Shown here one piece after another: positions 42,782 to 51,914 of a stretch of DNA of 64,000 bases. Origin of the DNA: Streptomyces sp. 3214.6 (GTDB lineage: Bacteria > Actinomycetota > Actinomycetes > Streptomycetales > Streptomycetaceae); the NCBI RefSeq assembly GCF_900129855.1, contig NZ_LT670819.1, forward strand, positions 4,526,001 to 4,590,000, given 5' to 3'. Under the pieces are notes generated by a model, which ran no database searches, was not told the DNA's origin, and was given only the letters and a program-made list of their open reading frames with translations. The translations under genes and the position numbers were made by a program. The first letter of the stretch is position 1; every line of letters starts with the position of its first letter.

Positions 42782-42890
42782 CAAGGCAGCTGAGAAGTCG
42801 GCTCCCGTCCGACCGGCTGCCTTGTTAGCCTTGGCCATAGCCCGGTCGCTGGTGCATCCCCCGTCGCCAGCGACCGGGCCTTTTCGCGCC
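42782..42890. terminator. two hairpins after the WD40 gene
   Basis: AAGGCAGC...GCTGCCTT (42783-42823) is a weaker stem. It is followed by GCCCGGTCGCTGG / CCAGCGACCGGGC (42840-42879), a perfect 13-bp stem, then CTTTTC. The second is a convincing intrinsic terminator. Confidence 0.8.
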
Positions 42891-42941
42891 CTGTGCCCTG
42901 GGATCACGGGCCGAACGGTCCGGGGCCCTTACTGTGGTGCC

Positions 42942-43535
42942 GTGCCCAAGGCCTACCGAGTGATCGCCGTCCGTGACAACGGCAGGCACCAGTGGGAGAA
43001 GGACCGGGCCCGCTGCCCGGAAAGCACCCGCGCCGCGACCGGAGTGACGGAACGCGACACCGGCCTCCCCTCCGAGGAACTGGTCTTCCACGCCGCGTAC
43101 CGGCGGATCGAGGCGCCCGAACCACTCGCGGACGCGTTCGGCGTCCCGCCGGGCACCCCGCTCCTGGAGCGCTCCTACCGCACGCGCCGCGCCACCGAAC
43201 ACGCCCCACTCAGCCTCGTCACCTCCTACCTCGTGCACGCCATGGTCGCCGTCAACCCCGAACTCCTGGACGAGACCAGGGAGCCGTGGCCCGGCGGCAC
43301 CCAGAGCCAACTGCACACCGTCGGCATCGAGGTGGACCGCGTCGAGGAACGCCTCACCGCCCGCCCGCCGACGCCGCAGGAGGCCCGGGACCTGGACCTG
43401 CCGCCGGGGACGCCGGTGATCCTGCTCCGCAAGACGTCGTACGCCGTCGACGGCCGCGTGGTGAACGTCTCCGACGTCACACTGCCCGCCGACCGCACCG
43501 AACTGCTGTTCACCACCCGACTGGAAAGGTGGTGA
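42942..43535 (+). CDS. UTRA-domain protein without GntR DNA-binding domain
   Basis: A 197-residue protein whose residues about 50-195 match the UTRA ligand-binding domain of GntR/HutC regulators: FGVPPGTPLLERSYRTRRAT, LSLVTSYLVHAMVAVNPEL, ERLTARPPTPQEARDLDLPP, VILLRKTSYAVDGRVV. The N-terminal winged helix is absent; residues 1-45 are a short basic segment (VPKAYRVIAVRDNGRHQWEK). It may act as a ligand-binding partner rather than a DNA-binding repressor. Start is GTG 42942. It overlaps the glycosyltransferase start by four bases. Confidence 0.8.
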   Translation: MPKAYRVIAVRDNGRHQWEKDRARCPESTRAATGVTERDTGLPSEELVFHAAYRRIEAPEPLADAFGVPPGTPLLERSYRTRRATEHAPLSLVTSYLVHAMVAVNPELLDETREPWPGGTQSQLHTVGIEVDRVEERLTARPPTPQEARDLDLPPGTPVILLRKTSYAVDGRVVNVSDVTLPADRTELLFTTRLERW

Positions 43536-44332
43536 GTGCCGCCGTGAGCCGGCGCATCGTCATCGTGACCGCTGTCCACGCCCCGTCGGCCCGCTATCTG
43601 TCCGAGGCCTACGAGTCGCTGCGCGCACAGGAGTTGCCCACGGGGTGGACGTGGCAGTGGGTGATCCGCGAGGACGGCACGACGAACGAGGTCGCGCGCC
43701 ATGTCCCCGTCGCCGACGCACGCGTGACCTTCCGGCAGGGACGCGCCGGCGGCCCCGGAGTCGCCCGCACGCTCGCGCTCGCGCACGCGGAGGGCGAGTA
43801 CGTGAAGGTCCTCGACGCCGACGACCGGCTGGCGCCCGGCGCGCTCGCCCGCGACCTGGCCGCGCTGGAGGGCGACCCGGGCCTCGGCTGGGCGACCTCG
43901 CGCGTCCTCGACCTGTTCCCTGACGGCTCCACGGCCGGCTTCCCCGGGGATCCGGCCGAGGGGCCGATCGAGCGGGGGGCCGTCCTCGACCACTGGAAGG
44001 CCCACGACTTCCGCGCACAGGTACACCCCGCCAGCCTCTTCGCCCGCCGGGACCTGCTGACCGCCCTCGGCGGCTGGATGGCCCTGCCCGCCTCCGAGGA
44101 CACCGGGCTGCTGCTGGCGCTCAACTCGGTGAGCCGCGGCTGGTTCACGGCGGAGGTCGGCCTGTACTACCGGAAGTGGGACGGCCAGGCCACGGGCCAG
44201 GCCTCGCACGTCGACCCCGTCGAACGGGCGGCACGCATGGCGGTCGTGGAGGCGAGGGCCCGGGCACTGGGGTCGTTCCGGTGGAGCTATCCGACGGCGC
44301 CGGCGTCGGCCCCGTCCGCCGCCGGCGGCTGA
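43532..44332 (+). CDS. family 2 glycosyltransferase
   Basis: A 266-residue GT-A fold enzyme. It has RIVIVTAVHAPSARYLSEAY at the N-terminus, WVIREDGT, GGPGVARTLALAHAEGEYVK, the metal-binding DADD of LDADDRLAPGAL, and ASLFARRDLLTALGGWMALP later. It transfers a sugar from a nucleotide donor to an unknown acceptor and is cytoplasmic, with no membrane helices. Start is GTG 43532 inside the upstream stop, so it is translationally coupled to the UTRA protein, which may sense a related ligand. Confidence 0.85.
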   Translation: MSAAVSRRIVIVTAVHAPSARYLSEAYESLRAQELPTGWTWQWVIREDGTTNEVARHVPVADARVTFRQGRAGGPGVARTLALAHAEGEYVKVLDADDRLAPGALARDLAALEGDPGLGWATSRVLDLFPDGSTAGFPGDPAEGPIERGAVLDHWKAHDFRAQVHPASLFARRDLLTALGGWMALPASEDTGLLLALNSVSRGWFTAEVGLYYRKWDGQATGQASHVDPVERAARMAVVEARARALGSFRWSYPTAPASAPSAAGG

Positions 44333-44339
44333 CGGACGC

Positions 44340-44861
44340 TCACTCGACCGGCGCGCCGGCCACTGCCATCCAGTGGGCGACCCGCCGCAGTGTGCCCTCG
44401 TCGACCCGGTCGACCAGGGTCCGGACGGCCGTCACGTCGTCCGGGGTGAGGTCGTAGAGGCCCGCCTTGCTCAGGCCCGCCATGAGGACCTGATGCCGCC
44501 GGTCCTCCATACGTTCCGCGAGCTTGGCATGACCGGGGCGGGCAGCGCCGTCGGCCGGCGCCGGGGAGACGGCATCCGCCGGGGACTCCGATTCAGCCGG
44601 TGCAGCCGCCGGAGACGAGTCGAAACGCTGCCACTCACCGTCCTTCGGACCCCACAGGGCGACGGTCACCTCGTCGCCCCTGGCCCGTTTGACCTGGGTC
44701 ATCTCGCCGATCGCGTACAGCACGGGCGTGCGGTCGGGGGACTCGGCGGCCTGTCGCCAGGACGCCGAGGACGGGTCGTAGAACATCGCCACCCAGCGGG
44801 GATCCCCCGGCGGCTGCGGGCTGCGGGAGGGACGGGTCGAACGGTCCGGGTCGGTCTCCAT
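44340..44861 (-). CDS. hypothetical protein
   Basis: A 173-residue protein from ATG 44861 (an in-frame GTG at 44870 is possible). Residues about 20-80 include PRWVAMFYDPSSASWRQAAE and YAIGEMTQVKRARGDEVTVA. An Ala/Pro/Ser-rich linker follows, then a helical C-terminus (DLTPDDVTAVRTLVDRVDEG). There is no signal peptide. Its stop is 7 bp from the convergent glycosyltransferase stop. Function not recognised. Confidence 0.6.
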   Translation of the reverse strand: METDPDRSTRPSRSPQPPGDPRWVAMFYDPSSASWRQAAESPDRTPVLYAIGEMTQVKRARGDEVTVALWGPKDGEWQRFDSSPAAAPAESESPADAVSPAPADGAARPGHAKLAERMEDRRHQVLMAGLSKAGLYDLTPDDVTAVRTLVDRVDEGTLRRVAHWMAVAGAPVE

Positions 44862-44971
44862 GGCGCTCACCCCTTCTGCGTCGGCACGTGCGACAGCACA
44901 GCAGACGGTATCTGACGGACCGTCAGCTCACCAGATCCGGAGACGCCGAGGTCCGGCCGGCTTCGGAAGAT

Positions 44972-45367
44972 TCAGATGCCGTCGGCGCCGTCGCGGGTGA
45001 GCGCCGGTTCCCGGTGGTCGTTGCAGCGCGGGAGGGCGGCGCCGTCGGCCGCCGGGTACCGCTGATGGGCCTGGAGCGCGGCACTGACCAGCGTCATGAG
45101 CAGGTCGATGTCCGTCTCGCACTCCAGGTGGACGGTCACCCAGGGCGAGCCCGGCAGCAGCCGGATGGCCGTGGAATGTCTCAGGTCCCTCTCGAACCGC
45201 CGGATCGCCCTGGCGGTGAGGTGCAGGTCGACGCTCATGTCGGAATGGAAGTGCGCGATCTCGACACCGCCCGAGCGCAACGCCCAACCGGTGCCGCAGC
45301 TGGGCCGGTCCTCTGTGAGGTCCGGCCAGGTCGCCAGTCGTGTCAGGGCACGCGAGGCCGCCGTCAT
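44972..45367 (-). CDS. luciferase-domain (DUF5519) family protein
   Basis: A 131-residue protein. The sequence GVEIAHFHSDMSVDLHLTAR followed by LRHSTAIRLLPGSPWVTVHL matches the core of the bacterial DUF5519 luciferase-domain family (E-I-x-H-x-H, then P-x-S-x-W-V). Despite the name, light production is not expected; the biochemical role is unknown. Start is ATG 45367. Confidence 0.75.
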   Translation of the reverse strand: MTAASRALTRLATWPDLTEDRPSCGTGWALRSGGVEIAHFHSDMSVDLHLTARAIRRFERDLRHSTAIRLLPGSPWVTVHLECETDIDLLMTLVSAALQAHQRYPAADGAALPRCNDHREPALTRDGADGI

Positions 45368-45463
45368 GCCCCCATCATGAGGCGATCACCGCCCGGCCAC
45401 CAGGGGTTGAGGGGGGCGTAACCGGGATGTAGCGCAGGGTGGTTCGTCCCGTGCGGTGTCCGG

Positions 45464-46255
45464 TCAGTTGTTCCACGACTCGTCGTACGGGTCCCGTGGG
45501 GTCACGGTCGGTTTGGCGGCGGTCACCTTGATGAAGGGGATCGGGCCGTTGTTGACCGGGTCGTGGGTGATGCGGGGGGTGTAGGCGCCGGTGACGGTCA
45601 GCCAGGTGTCCGGCTGGAGGACCGGGGGGATGTCGCCGGTCAGGCCGACCTTGACCGGCTGGGCGTCGGCGGCGCAGCAGTTGAGGGCCATGCGCACCAG
45701 GTAGGGGGTGCCGGCGTGGTCCAGGGCGACGAAGCCGGTGAGCTGGACCTCGCGTCCGGTGAGGGTGCGGCCGTGGTCGTAGACGGCTCGGCCCGCGTAG
45801 TCGACGACGCTGAGCGGGAGCGGGTTCGTCGCCGCGAGGGCCGGATAGGCGAGGGGCTCCTGCAGGGCCGTGCCGGTGCGGGTCGCGCTGTACGAGCCCA
45901 GGGCCGGCGGGGCGACGAGGATCAGCGCCAGGAGGGGGAGGATCAGCAGCCAGGAGACGCGGGGTTCGGGGTGGGTGTGGGTCTCCGCGTCCTCCGCGCC
46001 CTCGACATCCCCGGCCCCCTTCTGCTGTTGCGTCGCTTGCTGGTGCTTCGCTTGCTGGTGCGTCGCTTGGTGCTTCGTCCTGCGGCGTTCGTACCAGGCC
46101 GTCGCCAGTGACGTCACGATCAGGACCACGCCGGACGCCAGCAGGAGCGGTTGCAGGCCCGCCTTGACGTAGCGCAGGTAGAGGTCGGTGGTGCCGGCGT
46201 GGAGGAGGGCCGCGCCGAGGAGGAAGAGGACGGCCGCCTGGGACTGTCGGTTCAC
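45464..46255 (-). CDS. TIGR03943 family membrane protein (YcgQ-like)
   Basis: A 263-residue protein with two N-terminal membrane helices (AAVLFLLGAALLHAGT, LLLASGVVLIVTSLATAWY), a His/Gln-rich loop (HQATHQQAKHQQATQQQK), a third helix (LLILPLLALILVAPPALG) and an extracytoplasmic C-terminal domain with MALNCCAADAQPVKVGLTG. TIGR03943 proteins are nearly always paired with a DUF318 permease, as here. Start is GTG 46255, overlapping the permease stop; ATG 46267 is the alternative. Substrate unknown; the His-rich loop and the Cys pair hint at metal or redox chemistry. Confidence 0.85.
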   Translation of the reverse strand: MNRQSQAAVLFLLGAALLHAGTTDLYLRYVKAGLQPLLLASGVVLIVTSLATAWYERRRTKHQATHQQAKHQQATQQQKGAGDVEGAEDAETHTHPEPRVSWLLILPLLALILVAPPALGSYSATRTGTALQEPLAYPALAATNPLPLSVVDYAGRAVYDHGRTLTGREVQLTGFVALDHAGTPYLVRMALNCCAADAQPVKVGLTGDIPPVLQPDTWLTVTGAYTPRITHDPVNNGPIPFIKVTAAKPTVTPRDPYDESWNN

Positions 46256-47340
46256 AGCAGGATCCATCCCGTCAGGACCGCCGACGCGATGGCCAGCACG
46301 AACGTCGCCGGGGCGAAGCGCAGGGCGAAACCCCGGCCGAACGTGCCCGCCTGCATGGCGAACAGCTTGAGGTCGATCATCGGGCCGACCACCAGGAAGG
46401 CCAGTTTGGCCGTGAGGGAGAACTGGGTCAGGGACGCGGCGACGAACGCGTCCGCCTCCGAGCAGATCGAGAGGACCACCGCGAGAACGGCGAGCGTCAG
46501 GACCGCCAGCAGCGGGTTGTCCGCCGCCGTGCGCAGCCATTCCTGCGGGGCGACGGCCTTCAGGGTCGCCGCCGCCATCGCGCCCACGACCAGGAAGCCG
46601 CCCGCGTGCATCACGTCGTGGCGGACCGAGTCCCAGAACGCCGCGCCCTTCGTCTCCCCCTCGTGCGGCGCGTGGGTCGGCAGGCGCAGCCAGTCCGTGC
46701 GGCCCAGCCGCTGCCACAGCCAGCCCATCACGCACGCCACGAGCAGGCTGCCCACGAAACGGGCCAGCACCATCTCGGGGTTGCGGGGGAACGCCACGGC
46801 CGTCGCCGTCAGCACGATCGGGTTGATCGCCGGGGCGGAGAGGAGGAAGGCGAGGGCCGCGGCCGGGGTCACTCCCCGGCGGACCAGCGCGCCGGCCACC
46901 GGCACCGACGCGCACTCGCAGCCGGGCAGCACCGCGCCCGCGATCCCGGCGACCGGTACGGCGAGCGCGGGCCGGGAGGGGAGGGCGCGGGCGAAGAAGG
47001 AGGGGGGCACGTAGACGGCGATCGCCGCCGACAGCAGCACCCCCAGCACCAGGAACGGCAGCGCCTGGACCACGACGGCCACGAACACGGTCGTCCAGCT
47101 CTGCATCACCGGTGCGGACAGCGCGCGGCGGATGGGGCTCTGCAGCAGCACCATCAGGAGCAGCAACATGGTCAGGACGAGGGGGGAAGTGAGGCGCTTG
47201 GGCTCGTCCGGCGCGGGAGGGGTCTCCCGTCGGTCGTGGCGCGTGCCCTCCTCACGCGGAGCCGCCTTGGTGATGGCCACGGGTCGCGCACCTCCGGCTT
47301 CCGTGTTCGCCCTGCTGTTGTCGCTGTCGGTTTTCTGCAT
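46252..47340 (-). CDS. permease (DUF318/UPF0718, YcgR-like)
   Basis: A 362-residue polytopic membrane protein. It has a cytoplasmic disordered N-terminus of about 50 residues, then about eight helices. The family motif is GCECASVPVAGALVRRGVTP in the first half, with a related SEADAFVAASLT in the second half, indicating an internal repeat. Start is ATG 47340 behind GGGAGGGA. It forms an operon with the TIGR03943 gene. The cargo is unknown. Confidence 0.85.
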   Translation of the reverse strand: MQKTDSDNSRANTEAGGARPVAITKAAPREEGTRHDRRETPPAPDEPKRLTSPLVLTMLLLLMVLLQSPIRRALSAPVMQSWTTVFVAVVVQALPFLVLGVLLSAAIAVYVPPSFFARALPSRPALAVPVAGIAGAVLPGCECASVPVAGALVRRGVTPAAALAFLLSAPAINPIVLTATAVAFPRNPEMVLARFVGSLLVACVMGWLWQRLGRTDWLRLPTHAPHEGETKGAAFWDSVRHDVMHAGGFLVVGAMAAATLKAVAPQEWLRTAADNPLLAVLTLAVLAVVLSICSEADAFVAASLTQFSLTAKLAFLVVGPMIDLKLFAMQAGTFGRGFALRFAPATFVLAIASAVLTGWILL

Positions 47341-47490
47341 TCCCTCCCCTTTCATACGGGGGTTCCGCGCCGGTTGTTCACGTGTGTTCACGTCCGCCGT
47401 GGAACCTCCCGTCCTGGTGGGGCAGTCTTCTCCCTCGTGGGGAGCGTTCCGAATCAGGGTCAGCCGTCGCCGGGCTCCGCCGGCGCGCAC

Positions 47491-49389
47491 ATGGTGGTGT
47501 GCGGCGACGACGGTCTCGCACACCGGCTCGCCGCCGAACTGCGGGGCGTGTACGAGGAACAGGTCACGCTCGTCGTGCCGCCCGCCGAACGAACGGCACG
47601 GCCGCCGGTCGTCGGGCGGGCCCGCGCGGTGTCGGCGGCGCTGCTCGACCGTGTGGTGAGCGCGGCCGTCAACCGGGCCGCGGGCAACGGCACGCTCACC
47701 GCCGCCCCGGGTGAACCCGCTGACGGCCAGCGCACGTTGGAGGCCGTCGAGGCGACCGAGGCCGTGCTCGCCGAGGCGGGGGTGGACCGGGCCGCCGCGC
47801 TGGCGCTCGTGTACGACGACGACGAGACCAACATCCGCGCCGCCCTCACCGCCCGCCGGCTCAACCCCAGGTTGCGGCTCGTCCTGCGGCTGTACAACCG
47901 GCGGTTGGGCCAGCACATCGAGGAACTCCTGGACCAGGCAGCGGCGTTGGCGGCCGGGGGCGTACCGGGGGACGGCTCGGCGAGCGACGCCTCGACGACC
48001 GTCCTGTCCGACGCCGACACCGCCGCGCCCGCACTCGCCGCGACCGCCGTCGCCGGCACCACCAAGGTCGTCCAGACGAACGGGCTCCTGCTGCGGGCCG
48101 TGGAACGGCTGCCGACCGGGGCCGGTGAGGCCGACCCGCCGGGCCTGCCCACGCTCGCGCTGCTCTCCGCGAACAGCAACGACCCGGCCTTCGCGGACGG
48201 TTCCGACGCCAGCGGCGAGCAGGGGCCGCTGCTGCTGCCCGACGCGGCGACGGTGCGGGAGGCGGCCGCGGCCGGCAGGCGCGGGTCGGTCGTCCTGGAG
48301 CAGGTCGCGTACTCCGCCGGGCCCGCCGTGCAGTCCGGGCGGGGGGTCGGGGTGGTGGCGTCGTTCGCCTCACTGTTCTCGCGGCGGCTCAGGTGGTCGC
48401 TGGCGGGCCTGGTCGGGTGTGTGTTCGCGCTGGCGGTGGCACTGTGGCTGGCGACCGGGATCCATCCGCTGGGGGCGCTGTACCTGACGCTGCTGGACCT
48501 CTTCTCCATCAACGACCCGGCGATCGGCTCGACCACCGAGCGGCAGGTCCTCCAACTCCTCTCCGGACTGGTCGGGTTGCTGCTGCTGCCGGTGCTGCTG
48601 GCGGCGGTGCTGGAGGCGCTCGGCACGTTCCGCGGTGCGGGTGCGCTGCGCCGGCCGCCCCGGGGCCTCGGCGGCCACGTCGTACTCCTCGGACTCGGCA
48701 AGATCGGCACCCGCGTTCTGATCCGGCTGCGTGAGCTGAACATCCCCGTGGTGTGCGTCGAGGCGGGACCCGAGGCGCGCGGGCTCGCGGTGGCCCGCCG
48801 TCTGCGGGTGCCGGTCGTCCTGGGCGACGTCACCCAGGAGGGCGTCCTGGAGGCCGCGAAGATCCACCGCGCCCACGCCCTGCTCGCGGTCACCAGCTCC
48901 GACACCACGAACCTCGAAGCGGCCCTGTACGCCCGCTCGCTGCGCCCCGACCTCCGCGTCGTACTCCGCCTGTACGACGACGACTTCGCGACCGCCGTCT
49001 ACCGCACCCTGCGCGCCGCGCACCCCCAGGCCCTGACCCGCAGCCGCAGCGTCTCCCACCTGTCGGCGCCGTCGTTCGCCGGGGCGATGATGGGCCGCCA
49101 GATCCTGGGCGCGATCCCGGTCGAACGCCGGGTGCTGCTGTTCGCCGCCCTGGAGGTCGGCGGCCACGCCCAACTGGAGGGCAAGACGGTCGGTCAGGCG
49201 TTCCGGCCGGGCTACTGGCGCGTCCTGGCCCTGGACACCGGCCGCGAAGGCCAGGGCGGCTCCGGCCTCCTCTGGGACCTCCCGGACACCCGCGTACTGC
49301 GCGGCGATGACCGAGTGATCCTCGCCGCCACCCGCCGAGGCCTGGCGGAACTACTGCGTCGACGGGGGCGGAGGGTCGCGGGGGCATAG
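47491..49389 (+). CDS. double TrkA-N/RCK-type NAD-binding protein with membrane pair
   Basis: A protein of about 632 residues. The first Rossmann (TrkA-N) domain is MVVCGDDGLAHRLAAELRGV...ALVYDDDETNIRAALTARRL. Two membrane helices with an intervening loop follow (LAGLVGCVFALAVALWLATG, LLSGLVGLLLLPVLLAAVLE). Then comes a second Rossmann domain with the intact motif GLGKIGTRVLIRL and VTSSDTTNLEAALYARSL. The arrangement resembles ion-channel or ion-regulatory proteins with RCK domains. The first nucleotide motif (GDDGLA) is non-canonical. Start is uncertain: ATG 47491 or GTG 47437, neither with a good ribosome site. Confidence 0.8.
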   Translation: MVVCGDDGLAHRLAAELRGVYEEQVTLVVPPAERTARPPVVGRARAVSAALLDRVVSAAVNRAAGNGTLTAAPGEPADGQRTLEAVEATEAVLAEAGVDRAAALALVYDDDETNIRAALTARRLNPRLRLVLRLYNRRLGQHIEELLDQAAALAAGGVPGDGSASDASTTVLSDADTAAPALAATAVAGTTKVVQTNGLLLRAVERLPTGAGEADPPGLPTLALLSANSNDPAFADGSDASGEQGPLLLPDAATVREAAAAGRRGSVVLEQVAYSAGPAVQSGRGVGVVASFASLFSRRLRWSLAGLVGCVFALAVALWLATGIHPLGALYLTLLDLFSINDPAIGSTTERQVLQLLSGLVGLLLLPVLLAAVLEALGTFRGAGALRRPPRGLGGHVVLLGLGKIGTRVLIRLRELNIPVVCVEAGPEARGLAVARRLRVPVVLGDVTQEGVLEAAKIHRAHALLAVTSSDTTNLEAALYARSLRPDLRVVLRLYDDDFATAVYRTLRAAHPQALTRSRSVSHLSAPSFAGAMMGRQILGAIPVERRVLLFAALEVGGHAQLEGKTVGQAFRPGYWRVLALDTGREGQGGSGLLWDLPDTRVLRGDDRVILAATRRGLAELLRRRGRRVAGA

Positions 49390-49404
49390 GGCCCCCGCCC
49401 GGGC

Positions 49405-50034
49405 CTACGCCTCTCCGGCGAATGGATTGCCGTGCCCGGGAAGCCGCCCGCCTGGCGGCACATACCGCAGCCGCCCGTTCCGGTCGGTCACCGGCGTGAA
49501 CCCGGCGGCCTGCAACCGGGCCGCGTACTTGGCTCTGTAACGTCGGCTGTAGGCGAGCATGACCGGCAGCAAGGCCATGAGCGCGGCCCAGACGATGCCG
49601 ACGATGACGACGGCGGAGGTGTACGCACGGAGCTTGAAGCCGATGGCCCCGGCGAACGCGGTAAGGGCGAAAACCGCGATCGCCATCCGCAGCCTGTCGG
49701 TGAACTGACTGCCGAGGTCGACCACCATGCGGGCCCTGAGGAGCTCGATCGCGTCGGGCACGACGGGCGGCAGCGAGACCCCGTCACTCGCGTCCGGGTA
49801 CCGCGCCCAGTTCCGCGCGGCACGCTCCTGGGCCTGCGGGCTGGGGTCGGGCACGATGAGCAGCGCGAACCTGTTGTCGCCGGTCTGCTGCAGGTCCGCG
49901 TACTCGTACCCGAACTGCTCGGCGATGAAGGCGAGTCGGCTGAGTCCCTTCATCGTCGTCATGGAGATGATGATCTGAACGGGCTCCCCGCTTGCCATCT
50001 TCCGCAGCATTTTCCGCGCATGCTTCTTACTCAC
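49405..50034 (-). CDS. hypothetical two-helix membrane protein
   Basis: A 209-residue protein. The N-terminal about 110 residues are soluble (MSKKHARKMLRKMASGEPVQ, EYADLQQTGDNRFALLIVPD). Two membrane helices follow (MAIAVFALTAFAGAIGF, VVIVGIVWAALMALLPVML), then a basic C-terminus (YRAKYAARLQAAGFTPV). No family recognised. Start is GTG 50034. It is convergent with the NAD-binding gene, with 15 bp between stops. Confidence 0.65.
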   Translation of the reverse strand: MSKKHARKMLRKMASGEPVQIIISMTTMKGLSRLAFIAEQFGYEYADLQQTGDNRFALLIVPDPSPQAQERAARNWARYPDASDGVSLPPVVPDAIELLRARMVVDLGSQFTDRLRMAIAVFALTAFAGAIGFKLRAYTSAVVIVGIVWAALMALLPVMLAYSRRYRAKYAARLQAAGFTPVTDRNGRLRYVPPGGRLPGHGNPFAGEA

Positions 50035-50187
50035 CGGTGCCCCCCGTCACTCGCAGTCCAGGCAGTCTGCCACCAACGGCAACGGCAACGGCACCGTCAT
50101 CGTCGCCGCGCGAAAACCAGTGGAACAGCGCCGCCCCGCCACCGGCAGTGACGACTGGAAATCCAGCGGTTCTGCTTCTGGTTCTGG

Positions 50188-51051
50188 TCAGACGTACTGC
50201 TCGACCCATGCCTGGCCGTCGGCCGCTGCGGTGGCGAGACGCATGGCACCTCGGGCAACGACCAGTTCCGTGGCGTGGATTCGGTCGACGCTGCAGACGT
50301 CCCACAACTCCGGTAAGGCGTGGGTGCGCGCCGTGGTCACGGCGGTGTCCCAGTAGCCCGCGTAGCCGAGGGTGCCACCAGCGATCCGGACCACGTCCGG
50401 GTTGAGGATGTTGACCAGCGAGGCGATGGCGAGGCCGAACGCCTCGCCCGCAGCGTTGACGATGCGCCGCGTTCGAGGATCACCAGCGGCAAGCGCGGCA
50501 TGGATCTGTTCCGGCTGCTCACCGAGCGCGCGCACGATCGCAGCGCCGCCGGCGAGGTCGTCGAGCCGTTTGACGCCCTGTGGTGTCGGCACGGGCATGC
50601 TGCCGATCTCACCGGCCCATCCTCGCGAGCCGCGGACGACCCGTCCCTCGCACAGGTAGGCCGAGCCGACTGCCGTTCCACAGACGATCACCACAGCGGA
50701 GGAGGCCCTGGAGAGGCCGGAAGACTCCTGCGCGAGAGCGCCCCGGATGTCATTGACGAGCAACGCAGGGGTGCCGTCGATGTGGAGGCCCTCCCAGCCT
50801 GCGAGCTGGGGCAGCACGTCGGAGATCTTGACCTGACCCTTCTCGACCAGACCGGGCACGGCGATCCCCAGGGCTGTCGGCTTCAGGGAGTTGTCGGCGA
50901 GGAAGGCCCGGACGGCGGCCTCGACGTCCGCGGGCACGGCCGACGGCCCCGTGGCCAGGCGTCGAGCGATCGGCGCTTCAAGATCCTGCCCTTCCGCGAG
51001 CATGAGCAGCTTGGTACCACCGATGTCGACGCCTACTGCCGCGTGCCTCAT
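50188..51051 (-). CDS. ROK family sugar kinase / regulator
   Basis: A 287-residue ROK protein with the ATP-binding start VGVDIGGTKLLML, LGIAVPGLVEKG, VNDIRGALAQE and GTAVGSAYLCEG, and the segment RGWAGEIGSMPV, which aligns with the ROK signature. The usual zinc-binding Cys cluster (CxCGxxGC) is not obvious, and there is no N-terminal helix-turn-helix, so it is kinase-like rather than repressor-like. It probably phosphorylates a hexose or amino sugar. Start is ATG 51051. It is followed on the same strand by nothing related; the HAD gene lies just upstream. Confidence 0.85.
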   Translation of the reverse strand: MRHAAVGVDIGGTKLLMLAEGQDLEAPIARRLATGPSAVPADVEAAVRAFLADNSLKPTALGIAVPGLVEKGQVKISDVLPQLAGWEGLHIDGTPALLVNDIRGALAQESSGLSRASSAVVIVCGTAVGSAYLCEGRVVRGSRGWAGEIGSMPVPTPQGVKRLDDLAGGAAIVRALGEQPEQIHAALAAGDPRTRRIVNAAGEAFGLAIASLVNILNPDVVRIAGGTLGYAGYWDTAVTTARTHALPELWDVCSVDRIHATELVVARGAMRLATAAADGQAWVEQYV

Positions 51052-51101
51052 CGCCACTTCCACCTCACGCCATGATCCCGAACAGAGACGCACCAAGAAC
51101 G

Positions 51102-51782
51102 CTAGCGGAGACCGGCACCGCGAACGAGCTTCACCAGCAGCTCCGACTCCAGGAGATCTGGCAGCACGGTCTCCGCGCCGGCTTCACGAAGCGCGACCTC
51201 GTCGCTGCGTCCCGACGCCACGGCGATGACGCGCACACCGTTCGCGTGCGCGCCCTCCACGTCAGCCGGGGTATCACCGATCAGCACGGCGTCAACGGGT
51301 AAGGCGTCGGCTCGCTGGAGGGACATCCTCACGAGTTCTGCGCGCAGGTCGTTGTCCTCGCCATAGGCACCGAGATCCCACAAGATGTGCCGGTCGAGAC
51401 CGAAGACCTGGAGCTTGATCTCGGCAACGGGGCGAACGTTCCCTGACACCACGGTCTGCTGGATGCCATAGACGGCGAGAAGGTCCAGGGCGGCGGCTGC
51501 GCCGGGCAGAGCGTGGCCCCGCTCGCGGAGATCCACTGCTTGCGCCAGATGCTCTTCCGTCAGGGCGGCAGCGAAGCGCTCGAAGTCACTGCGGTCGGTG
51601 GTCAAGCCGTGAAGTTTCGCGGTCTCCCGGAAGATGACGGGCTCGGTGATGCCGTCGATCTTTGCCTGCCGGCGCATGGCCGCGCCCAGCGTCCGTTGGA
51701 ACGCCGCAGCCGAGAGCTCACGGCCCACACCGCGCGTATCGATCAGGGTGTGGTCGATGTCCCACAGGACCAGTCGCGCCAT
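51102..51782 (-). CDS. HAD-superfamily hydrolase (phosphatase)
   Basis: A 226-residue HAD protein. Motif I is WDIDHTLIDT (Asp8 nucleophile, Asp10), motif II is VVSGN, and motif IV is VLIGDTPADVEGAHANGVRV. The helical cap lies between residues about 18 and 90. It is expected to dephosphorylate a small metabolite. Start is ATG 51782 behind GAGGAGG. The ROK kinase gene is 50 bp downstream on the same strand, so the two may form a sugar-phosphate pair. Confidence 0.85.
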   Translation of the reverse strand: MARLVLWDIDHTLIDTRGVGRELSAAAFQRTLGAAMRRQAKIDGITEPVIFRETAKLHGLTTDRSDFERFAAALTEEHLAQAVDLRERGHALPGAAAALDLLAVYGIQQTVVSGNVRPVAEIKLQVFGLDRHILWDLGAYGEDNDLRAELVRMSLQRADALPVDAVLIGDTPADVEGAHANGVRVIAVASGRSDEVALREAGAETVLPDLLESELLVKLVRGAGLR

Positions 51783-51914
51783 GACGCCTCCTCAACTTGC
51801 CGCTCTGTACCTGGGTGTTACGACGGGTCACTCGAACGTGTGCGGACCGGCACGCGGCAACGTGCTCCGTCCTACGCTGACGGTACGAGACCCGGGCGGG
51901 GGAAGGGGGCCGCA

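Noticed and set aside
43232..44209. Minus-strand frames opposite the glycosyltransferase
   Set aside because: Antisense of a clear GT-A enzyme with its DADD motif; no independent motif.
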